Assembly: GCF_000002425.4 (NCBI RefSeq)
Contig: NC_037272.1
Span: 15,421,701-15,485,700 of the forward strand
Source of the DNA: Physcomitrium patens
Lineage: Eukaryota > Streptophyta > Bryopsida > Funariales > Funariaceae
Direction: 5' to 3'
DNA: 64,000 nucleotides
Numbering within the stretch: the first letter of the stretch is position 1; every line of letters starts with the position of its first letter. Under the pieces are notes generated by a model, which was not told the origin of the DNA, made no database searches, and saw nothing but the letters and a program-made list of their open reading frames with translations. Shown piece after piece: positions 35,707 through 47,109 of this stretch. The position numbers and the translations under genes were made by a program.

Positions 35707-36777
35707 CCTGCAATATTTGGTGTTCAAAATCAAATGTCTATATCCACACAAACACACAAAAGCTTATACTTCCAGATTATGACTTGTTGAATGAATTATG
35801 TTCATTTATTAATGTTATTTTCATCCTTAAAATTTTTGTATTAGAAATTTTCACAAATGAAAACTTCAATAATGAATAGCTAAACTCTTTCATAAATGAT
35901 AAAATCACTATACCATCAACAACTACATCAGCATAAAAACATCACTAACAAAGATTGTACTATTCTTGCTAATTGCTTGATCAAATATAAAGTTTAGTAA
36001 TCTGAGTGTAGGAAAAATCCAATTTTGTGACTTGCAGTGTTCATTTGATTTGAGGAAGGGTTAATTCTATGCAGTGATTAATAACTCTCTCTGAAGCACC
36101 ATACTTTTATTCCTTTGTTTACATGGATGATAGTTGCTACCCACTGTGTTTAGCTCTGAAACCCATCTTCATGTCATGCATAATTTTTTGTCATGATGGT
36201 GTAGGGACAAGTTGCCTACATGAAGGAATTGGCAGCTAAACACAAAGAGGCAACATCAGAGAGTCTTTCACAGTTGTTACAAACTGCTGAATGTACACAT
36301 TCTTCAAGTTTATCTACAAGAAGTCAAAACACCAGCTCAATATTAGGGAATCGAAAGCCCTTGTGTAAGAAGTTTCATGGAGAGAATTCATCAATTATTT
36401 GTGTCAAGTTTGACCCTGACCAACAACTCCTTCAGCAATTACGCCAAAAGACATTGTCTACTACTCCTCTATCCAACATCATAAAGCCTTACATGCACAG
36501 CAGTTCAACTAAAAGGCATGTTTCTATGCAGCATGGTTCAACACAATTAGTTACTAAATCAGAGAAACTAGAGGATCCAGAACTTCTGAACATTTTGGAA
36601 AGAAATGTTGGGGAGAAAAAGAGGAGAGAGGAGGAAATGGAACAAATTCAAAGCCACATCTACCATATTTCTGCACAGTCCTACTTACATCCAAATACTT
36701 TGCTATCAAGCCAGACCCAAAATTTAAATCAGTCCTTACATGACCAATTGACTCCACAAGCATCTCAGCTTATCTAG
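13364..36777 (+). CDS. CFAP57: CFAP57/WDR65-like flagellar protein gene (partial model)
   Basis: Two halves 13 kb apart match, in order, the N-terminal WD40 and C-terminal coiled-coil parts of CFAP57 (WDR65), an axonemal protein that supports inner-arm dynein assembly in motile cilia. Exons: 13364-13478, 14065-14160, 15047-15213, 15542-15708, 16331-16593, about 29505-29681, 31998-32213, 33241-about 33375, possibly 34697-34774, then 34922-35205, 35361-35532, 36205-36777 (stop). Phases fit exactly at 13478/14065, 15213/15542, 15708/16331, 35205/35361 and 35532/36205. The phase does not fit at 14160/15047, and WD repeats known from the family are missing there, so exons are unseen or lost. The start exon is not found. 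The large intron holds retrotransposons A3 and A2. A decayed gene is possible. In a plant it would act in sperm flagella. Confidence 0.68.
14441..14471. repeat. mononucleotide T31 run
   Basis: 31 consecutive T. Similar T-runs occur at 17647-17672. Confidence 0.9.
18338..18342. repeat. target-site duplication of A3 (AAGAG)
   Basis: AAGAG immediately before the 5' LTR of A3 recurs at 28344-28348 immediately after its 3' LTR. This defines A3 as one insertion event. Confidence 0.85.
18343..18764 (+). repeat. 5' LTR of A3, with duplicated terminus
   Basis: Starts TATTAGGAACATAG (decayed from TGTTAG) and ends GATA. Within it, a second TGTTAGGGACATAG start occurs at 18469, so the first part of U3 is tandemly duplicated. 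The 3' LTR carries a similar duplication. Perfect HSE at 18435-18452. The TSS/PBS-complementary AGTCTCGACAA lies near 18627. Confidence 0.85.
18767..18777 (+). other. self-priming PBS of A3
   Basis: TTGTCGAGACT, two bases after the LTR, identical to A1 and A2 and fully complementary to AGTCTCGACAA in its own LTR. Confidence 0.8.
18790..18895 (+). repeat. single leader module of A3
   Basis: One copy of the leader unit found three times in A1 and A2: AATATCAG, GTGTGGATTACCCC, GTTGCGGATTATCC, CAATATTG. This shows the single-unit state from which the triplication could have arisen. Confidence 0.75.
18931..19956 (+). pseudogene. gag: gag of A3 (one stop, degraded zinc knuckle)
   Basis: One frame from the ATG at 18931 to the TAG at 19954-19956, with a single TAA at about 19510. 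The gag core is clear ([22 protein letters not shown]). The zinc knuckle reads [14 protein letters not shown], so the second Cys and the His are lost, consistent with inactivation. The N-terminus differs completely from A1 gag, so this is another subfamily. Protease would follow in the -1 frame. Confidence 0.88.
19957..20864 (+). pseudogene. pol remnant of A3: protease joined to GPF-chromodomain
   Basis: Protease-like sequence with stops (LALLDS, stop, ASPCFLDEE) runs to about 20490. It then jumps to the integrase C-terminal module ([23 protein letters not shown]) and chromodomain ([25 protein letters not shown]). Both parent sequences contain GACTC at the joint, which suggests a microhomology deletion or template switch during reverse transcription. 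Confidence 0.85.
21157..21161. repeat. target-site duplication of A2 (GATGG)
   Basis: GATGG just before the A2 5' LTR recurs at 27735-27739 just after its 3' LTR. The two sides rejoin the A3 3' ORF. Confidence 0.88.
21162..21666 (+). repeat. 5' LTR of A2
   Basis: 505 bp, TGTTAG...GACA. It carries HSE arrays at 21201-21218 and 21230-21247. It is longer than the A1 5' LTR mainly through an extra repeat of the GAAGCTTCCTAGCTCTTGGG block near 21380-21430. The predicted transcript start reads AGTTTCGACAA, giving one G-U wobble against the PBS. Confidence 0.9.
21669..21679 (+). other. self-priming PBS of A2
   Basis: TTGTCGAGACT, two bases after the LTR, as in A1. Confidence 0.8.
21691..22064 (+). 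repeat. triplicated structured leader of A2
   Basis: Same three units and spacing as A1 (3249-3622), with only scattered substitutions. Confidence 0.75.
22189..23240 (+). pseudogene. gag: gag of A2 (stops and frameshift)
   Basis: Colinear with A1 gag from the ATG at 22189. It has a stop near 22287, the TAG shared with A1 near 22573, and a 1-bp deletion near 23092 that puts the zinc-knuckle region out of frame. The core [13 protein letters not shown] is intact. Confidence 0.9.
23230..26716 (+). pseudogene. pol: pol of A2: PR-RT-RH-IN-chromodomain
   Basis: 23477-25975 stays in one frame apart from TGA at about 24068 and TAG at about 24839, both at the same sites as in A1. The protease has the canonical [12 protein letters not shown] but a TGA just before it. 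RT motifs are [13 protein letters not shown] and YLDDILIFS. The integrase zinc-finger region ends [10 protein letters not shown]. Integrase core motifs are [34 protein letters not shown] and [12 protein letters not shown]. Later stops at about 25973, 26303, 26461 and 26594 interrupt the integrase C-terminus and chromodomain. Confidence 0.93.
26862..27179 (+). pseudogene. extra 3' ORF of A2, inactivated
   Basis: Homologous to 8436-8783 of A1. The start codon position reads ATT, an in-frame TGA falls in the basic run near 26955, and an early TGA ends the frame at about 27179. The middle ([20 protein letters not shown]) is unchanged. Confidence 0.75.
27261..27734 (+). repeat. 3' LTR of A2
   Basis: 474 bp, TATTAG...GACA, preceded by AAAGGAGGAGATGA (polypurine tract). 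It differs from the 5' LTR by substitutions and by lacking the extra GAAGCTTC block, so the two LTRs are not identical and the insertion is not very recent. Confidence 0.9.
27980..28343 (+). repeat. 3' LTR of A3
   Basis: TGTTAG...GACA with a second TGTTAGGGACATAG start at about 28048, the same kind of terminal duplication as its 5' LTR. The first unit is shorter here. It is followed by the AAGAG target duplication. Confidence 0.87.
29505..36777 (+). CDS. CFAP57: CFAP57-like gene, coiled-coil exons
   Basis: Helical exons rich in Glu, Lys and Gln. About 29505-29681: [20 protein letters not shown]. 31998-32213: [20 protein letters not shown]. 33241-about 33375: [20 protein letters not shown]. 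34697-34774, tentative: [20 protein letters not shown]. 34922-35205: [20 protein letters not shown], later [18 protein letters not shown], which aligns with the family's short break in the coil. 35361-35532: [20 protein letters not shown], then [10 protein letters not shown]. 36205-36777: final exon, [20 protein letters not shown] to a stop, with a low-complexity tail. The order and the position of the break match the CFAP57 C-terminal half; middle exons may be missing. Confidence 0.65.
32928..32964. repeat. compound TA/TG microsatellite
   Basis: A TA run followed by eleven TG units, in an intron of the CFAP57-like gene. Confidence 0.85.
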
Positions 36778-39700
36778 GATCCACATGCAGGACATTTATT
36801 CAATTCCGTACTATCACATGTTTTTAAAAGAATATCAACACATAAATTTAGTTCTTAGAAAGAAAAATAAATATTCTCAAACCATACTTGATTGTGTTTT
36901 ACAAAAAATTAACCATGATGTTCCAGTGGTTTAAGACTGCAAATACTATCAAGATAAAATAATTATATGCATGCATATGTATATACAGTGGGTGTAAGTT
37001 ACAATTTCATGTTGTAGATAATACAAATGTTTCTGTTCAAATAAACAACAAAGTCTTTTTAATTCACATAAAAAACCAAATATATGTAAGGAACTGTAAA
37101 ATTAATGGGAAAATATCATACATACCCCTCAAACATGTTGAAATATCAAGCATACCCCTACATTCTTGACAATAGCAAATGTATCCCTCAAAGTTTTGAT
37201 AATAGCAAATGTACCCTGAGTATGATAAGCTATTTCTATTCTCACAGAGGCCCTTGGGTTCTATTACTTTTGTTTGTTTTGTATGCAGCACAAAGCTCGT
37301 GCCTTTAAGATGTGCCTTTAATTGTTTGTTTGTTCTGCACTCTCTGGCAACTATGGCTACGACCCCTAGCCCCCTCATTATCTGTCCCCGCAGCACCCTC
37401 TTCTCCGCAGCACCCACAAGCCACAACTATTTCTCCTGCAAACAACATAATTTCCCTGAGGGAAGGTCTAACAAAATGCTATAATTTATTTTAATATTGC
37501 TTTAAAACCTAGAATTCTTCACCTTTAAATTCTTTCTTGTTATACATTTTAAAAAAAGAATTGTAGTAGTCGTTTCCTTTTAGATGGATTGATTGTGGTA
37601 ATGTACTTAATATAAATAATATATATATATATATATATATACGATTGAGAATTATAAATTGTTGTTATATATGTTGTCTTGTTTGAGAATGCAAGAGCAC
37701 TTGACTATGGAAGGTGAACTTGAATTTTGCAACTTTTTAAAAAACCCTTATAGATTTTGACTTACCAAGAATAATGTCATATAATTTAAAGCTAATAATA
37801 TTTAATGTTATTATAAAGTTCTCAAAAAAATCTTTTTAATAACCACAAGCATATATAAATTATAATTAATTTTTTAATTTTATCCTATTAAAACCTCAAA
37901 ATTTTCTTTAAAATATTAATCATAGTCAACAAATTTTAGCAAGGCATAGCTCTTATTTTGAAAATTCAAATGGTATAAAATTTTGCACACTAATACTACT
38001 ATAAGCCTTCTACATGCTTACAAAAATTTAGCACAATCCAAGATACAAATTGTATGAAAATACCAAAATACCATAGTAATGTCTGTCAATCATTAACTTA
38101 AAAGTTGTTGAAGAAGTTCCAATATCAATTATTCTTTTCCAATTGTTGATATTTGTTTGAAATCGGTTTATAGCTTGGTTATTAAGGTTTATAACTGTAT
38201 GCCAAATTTAATCTCATTCTAACTAGTGGATCTTTAAAAATTACAAAAATTCCATCTAATCCTAAAATATTCTAAATTTAGGACCTCTTTGAACTTATGA
38301 TTAGATATCTTTTATTTAAACCATCACTATGACATAGGTTTTTATACACATATACTACACACAATCAATCATTCTCTTAAGAAATTCCTATTGTAGATGT
38401 TACTTAGAATGCATAAACTAGCTAAGAATGCTATACTTATTTTTCTTGTATCAAATGCTAATTGCAAATATAAACCTTGACTTTAAATAACTCTTTTATA
38501 GTCATATTTAAATCAATAAAAAAAAACTTCTTGCATCCAAAAGAAGTTCAAAATTAGCTTGCTAATCCTATGTGTCAATCTCCAATGCCCTTATACTTTG
38601 CCCTATGCAATTGTTTTAATTATGGATTTGATTTTAATCATGACTTACAAACAAATGTCTGCCAAGTATCATTCCAACCAATTTCAAGTTTCTTTTAGTA
38701 CAATCCTATACTTAGTTTCAATAATATCAACTATTTTATCTAACCCACTTCATCTTTACAATTTTATGATCTTTTTAAAGTAATAGAAGCATTTTTACAT
38801 AAAAACTTAGCCTTAAAGAAGAAATTACTAACTAACTTTAATCCATTAGATATTAAGACAAGCAAAATAAACTAGGAGGCTTTCATAAAGCCTTGTTTAA
38901 ATGTCTTGAATTCTTATTGAACAAAGAAGATGGAATATTAATTAAAAATTTATTTTAAAAATATTTTTACTATATAATTATATTATAATATAATATTTTA
39001 GAAATAATAATTAATGTACTATTGAAATTATCTATTTCTAAATAATAAATAGATTAAGCTTTTTAAAAACTTATATTTTTAAAATTTAATTATTTTTAAT
39101 ATTATAAATGTTAAGGTGTGATTTATTATTAATTTTAAATAAAACTTATTCTATTTTAGAAATATTCAAATTTTTTTGTAGATTTTTTTTTCTTTATTTT
39201 TATATAAAATATATTATTTCTAAATTTTTACTTTTGAATTTATAGGTAATTAGAATAATTTAAAATATATATTATTTTAAAATAAAAACATATTGTAGTA
39301 TTAAAAAATAATAATTTCTCAATTGTATTGTATAGTATGATCTTACTAGAAGAATATAATAGAAGATATAATAGACATTTATTCATATTTACATAGCCCA
39401 TATATACCTTTGTTTTAAAATCAAGATCATAGACTCAACATTTTTCCTTCAACTAATAATTATCTTTAATAAAACCACCACTTACATTTCTTTTAGCTAA
39501 ATGAAAAAAGTATCAATTATCGAATATATCATTAGCAAATTATAAAAATATTTTTGTCATTTTTTTGGCAACCAAGAAAAGTATCTCAGAAGATGAGACT
39601 TAAATAAAAAAAATTCCTCAAACTCATGAGTAGCCAAATGTTGCTTTAGTTGTTCTTCAATTCTGTCAAAAAATGATCTTTTTGTAACCCTCTTACACCT

Positions 39701-41843
39701 TCATCAAAGAATTCCTCTCATTAAAAGCTTCTGTTTTCTTTCTTAAATATCAAAATTATCTATGTTATTCATATTATTTTATTCTATCATGGACCTTTAA
39801 AATAAGAATTAATTCAAAAGTAGAAATTATTTTAGATTCATAAAATTTATGTATTTTTATTTCACATATAAAAGCTTAAAAACATTTAGTAATATCTTGT
39901 CCATAAAAATGTCCAATTTTATCAACCACCTCTAATAAAACTTTGGTTCACTCTTCTCACTTGATTTTTATCTATCTCATTTTTTAAATGATCTTAGAAA
40001 TATATTTATAAGCTGACGTGTCTCTTAAAATTTGTTTTTTTTACTTCCTCTCTTTTAGTAACACAAGGATAAATTATGTCCTTAATTTTTTTTCAAGATT
40101 TATATCCTTAAGAATAGGCCAATAGAAGAATCTCAATGACTTAATATTGCTTAAAATTAAGGGAGATACTTAAAGGAAAGGAAGAGAAATAATATTTTTT
40201 GGAAGTGGTTTTTAATGAAGACAAGAAAACCGATTATTTAAATAGAATATTAAATCTTAGTTCCAATTTTATTTTTTAATTAAAAAATATTTACATCACT
40301 TAATTTTTAACCCAATATAAGAAAATTATTTTTTATTTTTTATTCTTTTATAATAATAATTATTTATTCCATGTATATCTATTTTTATTAGCATTTTTTT
40401 TTCTTTTAGTTGTTTTATTTAAATTTTAAAGTAGTACCTAGAGCCAATTAAAAGTCTTGAATATTTTTGAACACAAGTAGAACTTGAAACCGGTTATAGT
40501 ACCAATTATATTGTGAAATATTTTTATACTATAGAGTATTTTTTAAAAAAACCGTGAAGATAGTGGAATTAATAAACAAGAGCTTAGAATTTTTTATAAT
40601 TTACTATTCTTTTTTTTTTTAATATGCTAAAATTTTATTTTAAAGACAATAAATCTCTTTTGCACTAAGAAACAAAACTATGCCTGTACAATACATTTAG
40701 TAGCTAGTACTTCATTAATTATATATTTGAATTTTTTAATATTAAATATAATTTTAAAATTTTACAACTATTATTTAAATTTTATTTTTAAATTTAATAA
40801 TATAAAAATAATAATTATTTTATGAAAAAATCATTTGACTATCATTTGTTTAAAGTAAAAATTATTTTTATTTAAATAAAACCAAAAAATTATTTTTAAT
40901 TTTAGAATTTAAATATTTATTTTGAAATATTCTAAAGTTTAGATGTGAAATTAAAAAAAATTGATAATCAGGTTTTTAATCTCTAAATTTACAGTTTAAC
41001 CATTTAAAATCATTTGTAATATTAAGTTTGTAGTAATCTAATCTTATTATATAAATCATAGTTCAGATTTTTTTATAGGTAAATGCCAATAAAATCCCAT
41101 AAAAATTAAATAAAATATTATTATTATTTTAAAATTATTAAAAAAAATTATTAATAAATATCAAAAAAATCTAATTATTCAAAGGCCTGTTTGTAAAACA
41201 TTTATTGTTAATTCCAATTTTTTGTTAGCCATTATATAAATTTAAACACATATTTTTTAAAAAATTAAACTTTAAATTAAAAATTTAGAAATAATTTTAT
41301 TTGTAGAGTTTTTCAAATGATATTAATCAATGACATATGTCTAGTTGATTTATGGTTTTAGATTTGAAATAAATTAAGTTGCAAAAATAAAAATATAACA
41401 AGAATCATAATTATAACTTTTTCGTTCTTACTTTTTTTTACTTTATTTAAATATTAATTATATCATAACTTAGAATTTAATTTTTAAGTATTGTAAGTAA
41501 ATTTAAAGATATCATTCAATAACATTTATCTTTTTGATAAAATATATAATATTATTGGATATATTCAAGATTTCAAAAATATAATTATTTTCTTACAATA
41601 TTATTTTTATAAAATTTAGGCTAATACATGATGCTCTTTATTTATTTTTTTATACATTTTACTTGAATTTTTATCAAAATATAAAATTAACTAAGTGTAA
41701 TATACTATATTTGTAATATGCCATTTTTAATTTACTTTATTTTCTTTTTAAAGGTAACACTTTGGATGTATAAGTTTTGCATAGTAATAGATATCATGGT
41801 GTATGAAAAATTTGAATTTCAAAACATATTTTAGTTAAATAAT

Positions 41844-41883
<40 letters not shown>

Positions 41884-42071
41884 TCAAAACCAATTATTTG
41901 AATAGAAGAAATAGTTTTAAACAATTTTGTATGCAATGATATAAATTTACCTTATTTTATTACAAACGATTTTATTAAAATAGTATCAAGTCAACTGGTA
42001 AAAAACAAGGACCTCTAAATGTAAACACAAAATGATATATTGTTTTAAGCTTGAAGTTTTTTATTTTCTAT

Positions 42072-42110
<39 letters not shown>

Positions 42111-42288
42111 CTTGCATTAATGACATGGTAAGAAGGATATGCAAATATCAATCATTTTAAATACACGAGTATATGTGAATACTGATTATTAAACAAAAGA
42201 ATTGAATCTTCATTTTGTAATACTTCCATCATATTTTTTAATAATTATATTTCTATAAGTTACAACAATTCCATGAACTTTAAGTCTC
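36778..42288. other. AT-rich gene-poor spacer
   Basis: Above roughly 75% A+T, with TA microsatellites at about 37617-37640, 41846-41884 and 42074-42108. The only coding echo is on the minus strand at about 40000-39550 (KVLLEVVDKIGHFYGQDITK and FDRIEEQLKQHLATHEFEEF, with stops), which resembles the gag of element D and may be a very old relative. No other feature is supported. Confidence 0.45.
42074..42108. repeat. TA microsatellite
   Basis: About 17 AT units. A second, interrupted TA run lies at 41846-41884. Confidence 0.85.
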
Positions 42289-45200
42289 CTACACATCAGG
42301 TTTACAAAAAGATAATGTTATCTTATTTTTACTATTTCCCACATCAGAGATCAAATTGGGTGTATTGAATAATTTGTACTTAATGTATATGATGCAAAAT
42401 AGCAACAGCATCAACAACAGAGAAGCAGAAACAAATGAAACCCAAAGCATTGTGAGACATTTTTTTAATGGCATACAATGCTGCTTTATAATTTCTTCAA
42501 ACATCAATTTCATAAAATCACAAGTAATGATATGAAAAATGGTTGGTAAAATCATATATACATTTTTTGTTGCATTCATTGCTCGTGTTGCATCTAAGAA
42601 AGCAAATTTTGGAATTGGTGTAGATTTTTTGAAACAATCATTTATATCATCTGAAAGGCAACAATATTTTTTATAATCCTGCAACATATATGTAAAGCAT
42701 TCAATCTGGAGTCACCTAATAATTTATTCCGAAGTTATTTTTTTAAAGTTAATGTACAAAATTGATATCACATTAAATAGACTTAAAATGTGTGTGTAAA
42801 TATATATATGTATATGCCAAAACCATCATCAGCATTGAAATGTTAAAGATGTACATTAATCCATCCATGAGGAGAAATGTTTAACATTTTTGATTGAAGT
42901 TAATCATATTTAGATATGGATACCTCAACAAATTGCACAAAGGATCCTTCAGCAGGACTGCACTCCATAGGGATAAACTCTGGCTCTGGACCATAAGGGT
43001 CACAGATGTGTGGCACAATGGTGGGGTGAGACAGCCTGTGCCTCTCCACCAGCTTCCTCTCCTGCATATTGAGCACGTCCACCCATGAATTAGAGCCGTG
43101 GATGACTGTCTTTATTGCCTTCTTCACACCACTCAAAACCTCTGTGGCTCTCTGTGGCGTCAGACAGGGCAGCAGATGTGTAATGCTTGAGCTGAGGGGA
43201 CTCTTGTTGTATGATTGCATGGCTTGGCATCCATCCACTACTAATCTGCATGCCATTTGAATGAATTCTTTCAAGTACTTGTGAACACAACTCACACATT
43301 CACTGCATTCATAAACCCCTCAACACTATCAACTTTGTTTGCATTTTGTGTTGCATTCTCACATGACCATAACCCAGATATAGCTTCCACCCGCCTCCAA
43401 TGATGTATTTATCTACTTTGTTGGCTATTCCAAAACTTTATACTCATCCAAAAAGATCTTTAAGTGTGAGAATGTTTTAAAATTATATAATGGAAAACAG
43501 TGACAATAAAAATGTACTGAATTTTTTTGAATGACATCTTTTCAAACAAGCACACTTACATGGCAACAGCAAAACCAATTCCAGCAATCATCCATGATGC
43601 AACCAAGGTAAAAACTGCACCAAAACACATACTACACCAAAACAATCATAAAACTCTATTACCTTAAAGATAACATACACATACACACAATTTTTATGAC
43701 ATATGTGTAAACACACAATTACAAACACTTTGGTTTTCATTCAACTTCATTTTATTTAAACTTAACACAAGATTTACTCAAAGATTGTAGTTTTGATGAG
43801 GAAAATAATTCTAAGTCCATTCACAGCAATAAATACAAGAAAAGAACATACAATGATAGAAATGTATGCCAGCATTGAAAAATACTGCCTGCCAAATTCA
43901 CTCAAACAATTGTAGCTCAATTTCATATAAAACATTTCTTAATTTTTTCCCTAATTTCAATATATGCATCAAATTTTATGAGATAAAATAATTGACATGT
44001 ATGTGAAACAGAATTAAGAAGATAACAAAATAAACCAAGATTATTTTTTTAGTGAATTTGAGACAAATATGTTTTATTTTTTTATTTTATTTTAATTATA
44101 AAACTGTATAAAAGTTATACAGCATATCATTGAAAGTATTGATTATGGTCTGATTGGTTAAAAATTCCTATATATCATGTACAAATGACAATTGTTCAAT
44201 CTTTTACTACAATAAGTAACTCAGTTGGTTATGACAAATTATACATACTTTTTTCATGTTATTTTATAAAGAAAATAAACAGTATAACTAAATTTTTGTT
44301 TTTGGATTTAAAGCATAATCTTTTGCAACCTGGTAACAGGGATTAGGGTTTGATTTTACTAAAAATATTATGAAAAAGATAGTTGATTGGAAACAAGTTA
44401 ACTTTCAAAATTTTGGAAACCTCTTTAAATGTGGTTCAAATATTCTTCATTCAAATTTTGAACCCAAAACACGTGTTGAAAGCCAATTTAATAGTAACAT
44501 GATATAATAAGAAACCTTAATGCTGAGTTTTTTTCATTGATTTAAAATTTAAAGTTTTGAAATATTTTTAATTTGACTTTGAAAACACCAATTGTTATTT
44601 AAAAATATATTCACACACATATAAAAACAACAGCTTTAGGAATGGAACGTTATTTAATATTTAAATGGAAGATGCATAAATTTGGTTTTACCAAAATATT
44701 TTTGATTATTAGTTTTAATTCCTGTTTTGAGATTTTCAAAACATTCATGCTGGAATTGTGCAGGAAAATACCATTTACTTTTAAAATTTAAACTCTGTTT
44801 TTTCTGAATGTAATTTTAATTTTGATTATGGATGACTCAAACCCATAGAAAACCTTTGCAATTTGCAGTGTGCTGTTTAAAAATAGTATTTTCACAAAAA
44901 AATAAAAACAAGATAAAGGGGAAAATGAAAAAAGAAAAAAGAAAACAGAAAGAGTTGTCTACCAATGCCAATTATCACCATCAAAATCATCAGAGACGCA
45001 ACCATAGACACAACTATATTTCTGCACACATCAACAAAACATCCTCAATTAACAATTTTGAATATTTATTTAGTTAGTTTGCAGTTGATCTGTTGCCTCA
45101 AAGGTATGAGCAAGCTATTGCATTTCAAATTTAATATTATTTTTTGTTGAGTTTTTTCCTATTTTTCAATTTATTACATTTACACGTTTCATTACTTGAA

Positions 45201-47109
45201 ATGGGGATGGAACCTTTGATACTTACACAATGTCAAAAATTTTGTAGGCATGAGACATGTGTGATTTAACATTTTGTGTAAGATTTCTGAATGTGTCACC
45301 AAGGTTATTACAGGCAGAGAGGGTACTCTTTGCCATATCCTGATTTGCCATGGGACTGATGTTGGATAAGGGAATCATGTTAATAGCTCCATCAACTTGC
45401 AACTGCAAAACCCTCAAGAGTTACATAAAAATGTAAGCCATTCTATTTGGGATAATTGTGAAGAGCCATCACAAAGCTATTTAAGTTATCACTTACATCT
45501 GTGGAAATGAATAAAAAGAAAAAAGAAAGTGTAAATATTTAACATGTTTTTTTAGCAAAATACTGGAAAAGTGTAGGAAGAAATAAGGAGATTTCAAATT
45601 ATCATCCAGTAAAATATATACAATTTGCCTTTGATGTAAGGGTTTTGCAATGTGCATACAGTGACTTGGTCCACAGTGCTAACCAAGATCCCTCCAGTTT
45701 TCTTTAGTTCATGGACAAGCCTATCATTTTCCCACAATATTACACCACTGGCTCCTCTGCAAAGCATCTGCATTTTTTAAGTCTTCCAGTTTCTACTAGT
45801 TTTATGGCTACAGTTGCATGGCTCTGAAGTGTGGTATACATTTTGATTACTTCAAATTATTTTGAATTTATCAATATTATTCCAAATTGCTTCCTTGCTT
45901 TCAGGTTAAAACATTAAATGAAACAAAAGGAAAAAAAAAACATATTTCTACATGACAAAATTGAAACAGAAATAACTGCCAGAAGTGGGATGGAGCTGAC
46001 AAAAGGAGTATGCTGAATTGTATCATGCAGTACACAGATACACTGTGAAGCTTATCCAAAGAAGGATTGAAAGTGGTTTTCTTCAACTCATAACGCCAGT
46101 TGTAGTGCTGCCATATGACTGACCCAACTCCAAATATGAGGCAAGAAGCAGCAATTATGTAGCCCCAGATTCCTGTGTAGGCAAGAGACTGTTTACTCCA
46201 CAACAAAGCCCATGAAACCATTTTATGAGAGTGAAGTTTCCAAATTGAACATAAAAGGATTGCAACCCCCTCCAATAGTATTTTTTCACACCACTGGATT
46301 TCCAAATTCAGAAGAAAATATTGCAGATTGGAAACAGGAACATTGCATGAGAGCAAGTTGATTATGGAGCTATTCAATGCAATGAGAATATAATCATCCA
46401 CCAGCAAGAGCACCTTATGAAAATAGATTTAAATGGGGCTTTAAATTAACCTAAACTTTCACACAGCACAAATACAAGACATGCTGCTAACTATATTCAT
46501 CTTTTACTGGTCTCCTTTCATACACAGAAAAATTTCCTCTCAGTGATCACAGAGGTTTGGGAGCAGGAAATTTGATGGTGACATCAAGTCAGAGTTGCTT
46601 TGGGATGTTGAATGATTGGTTGTGGAGAAGAGAAGTGGTGTAAAATTCTTCTGAAAATCTTATTTGTGGACAAGCTACTTGGAAATAAACTGATCATCAC
46701 AGAGAAAGCATCATTTAGACCTTGTTGTTTTTGAAGGCACAATGCAAAGGTCAAGGGATCATGAGCAGAGGAAGTTCATGTGACTATTCCTAGAATTGTT
46801 GCAAGGTGACAACTGCAATGTTGTCACAGAAAGAAGTCTTTGCCTTGAAAAACTTACACTCCAGTAGTGCATGTTGGTGACATCAAAGCCTCCTCTGTAT
46901 TTCTTCAAATGATTCAGAGGGTCCAATCGTGGGAACATGCCTCCACAAATGTCTACTGATAAGGTCAATGGCTTCTCCAGCAATACTGTTGCCTGATGCA
47001 ACACTAGCCTGCTCTGGAGCACAATGGGTGGAATATCAGTATATTGTCCACTTAACTGAAGTCCTCTGATAGAACAACTGCTACCTAAATGTATCCACAC
47101 AGATTGCAC
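42289..47109 (-). CDS. plant multi-pass membrane protein (At2g12400-like family)
   Basis: Eight exons on the minus strand: 47109(or about 47085)-46858, 46188-46034, 45756-45660, 45402-45227, 45021-44963, 43614-43560, 43245-42924, 42678-42289 (stop). All seven junctions have GT-AG sites with matching phase. Features: RYGG-type motif KKYRGGFDVTNMHYWS, TM1 (GIWGYIIAASCLIFGVGSV), a long extracellular-type helix, TM pair IVVSMVASLMILMVIIGI and FTLVASWMIAGIGFAVA, a Cys-rich loop (LPCLTPQRA, ICDPYGPEPEF) and a last TM (WVSFVSASLLLMLLLFCIIY). This layout matches the plant plasma-membrane family of Arabidopsis At2g12400/At2g25270, sometimes likened to tweety or prominin proteins. The first exon (signal peptide and ATG) is not found; the frame at 47109 starts with GTG. 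Function is poorly known. Confidence 0.72.

Noticed and set aside
43069..43260. Plus-strand frame MSTSTHELEP...
   Set aside because: It lies opposite exon 7 of the minus-strand membrane protein gene, which has phase-matched splice sites.
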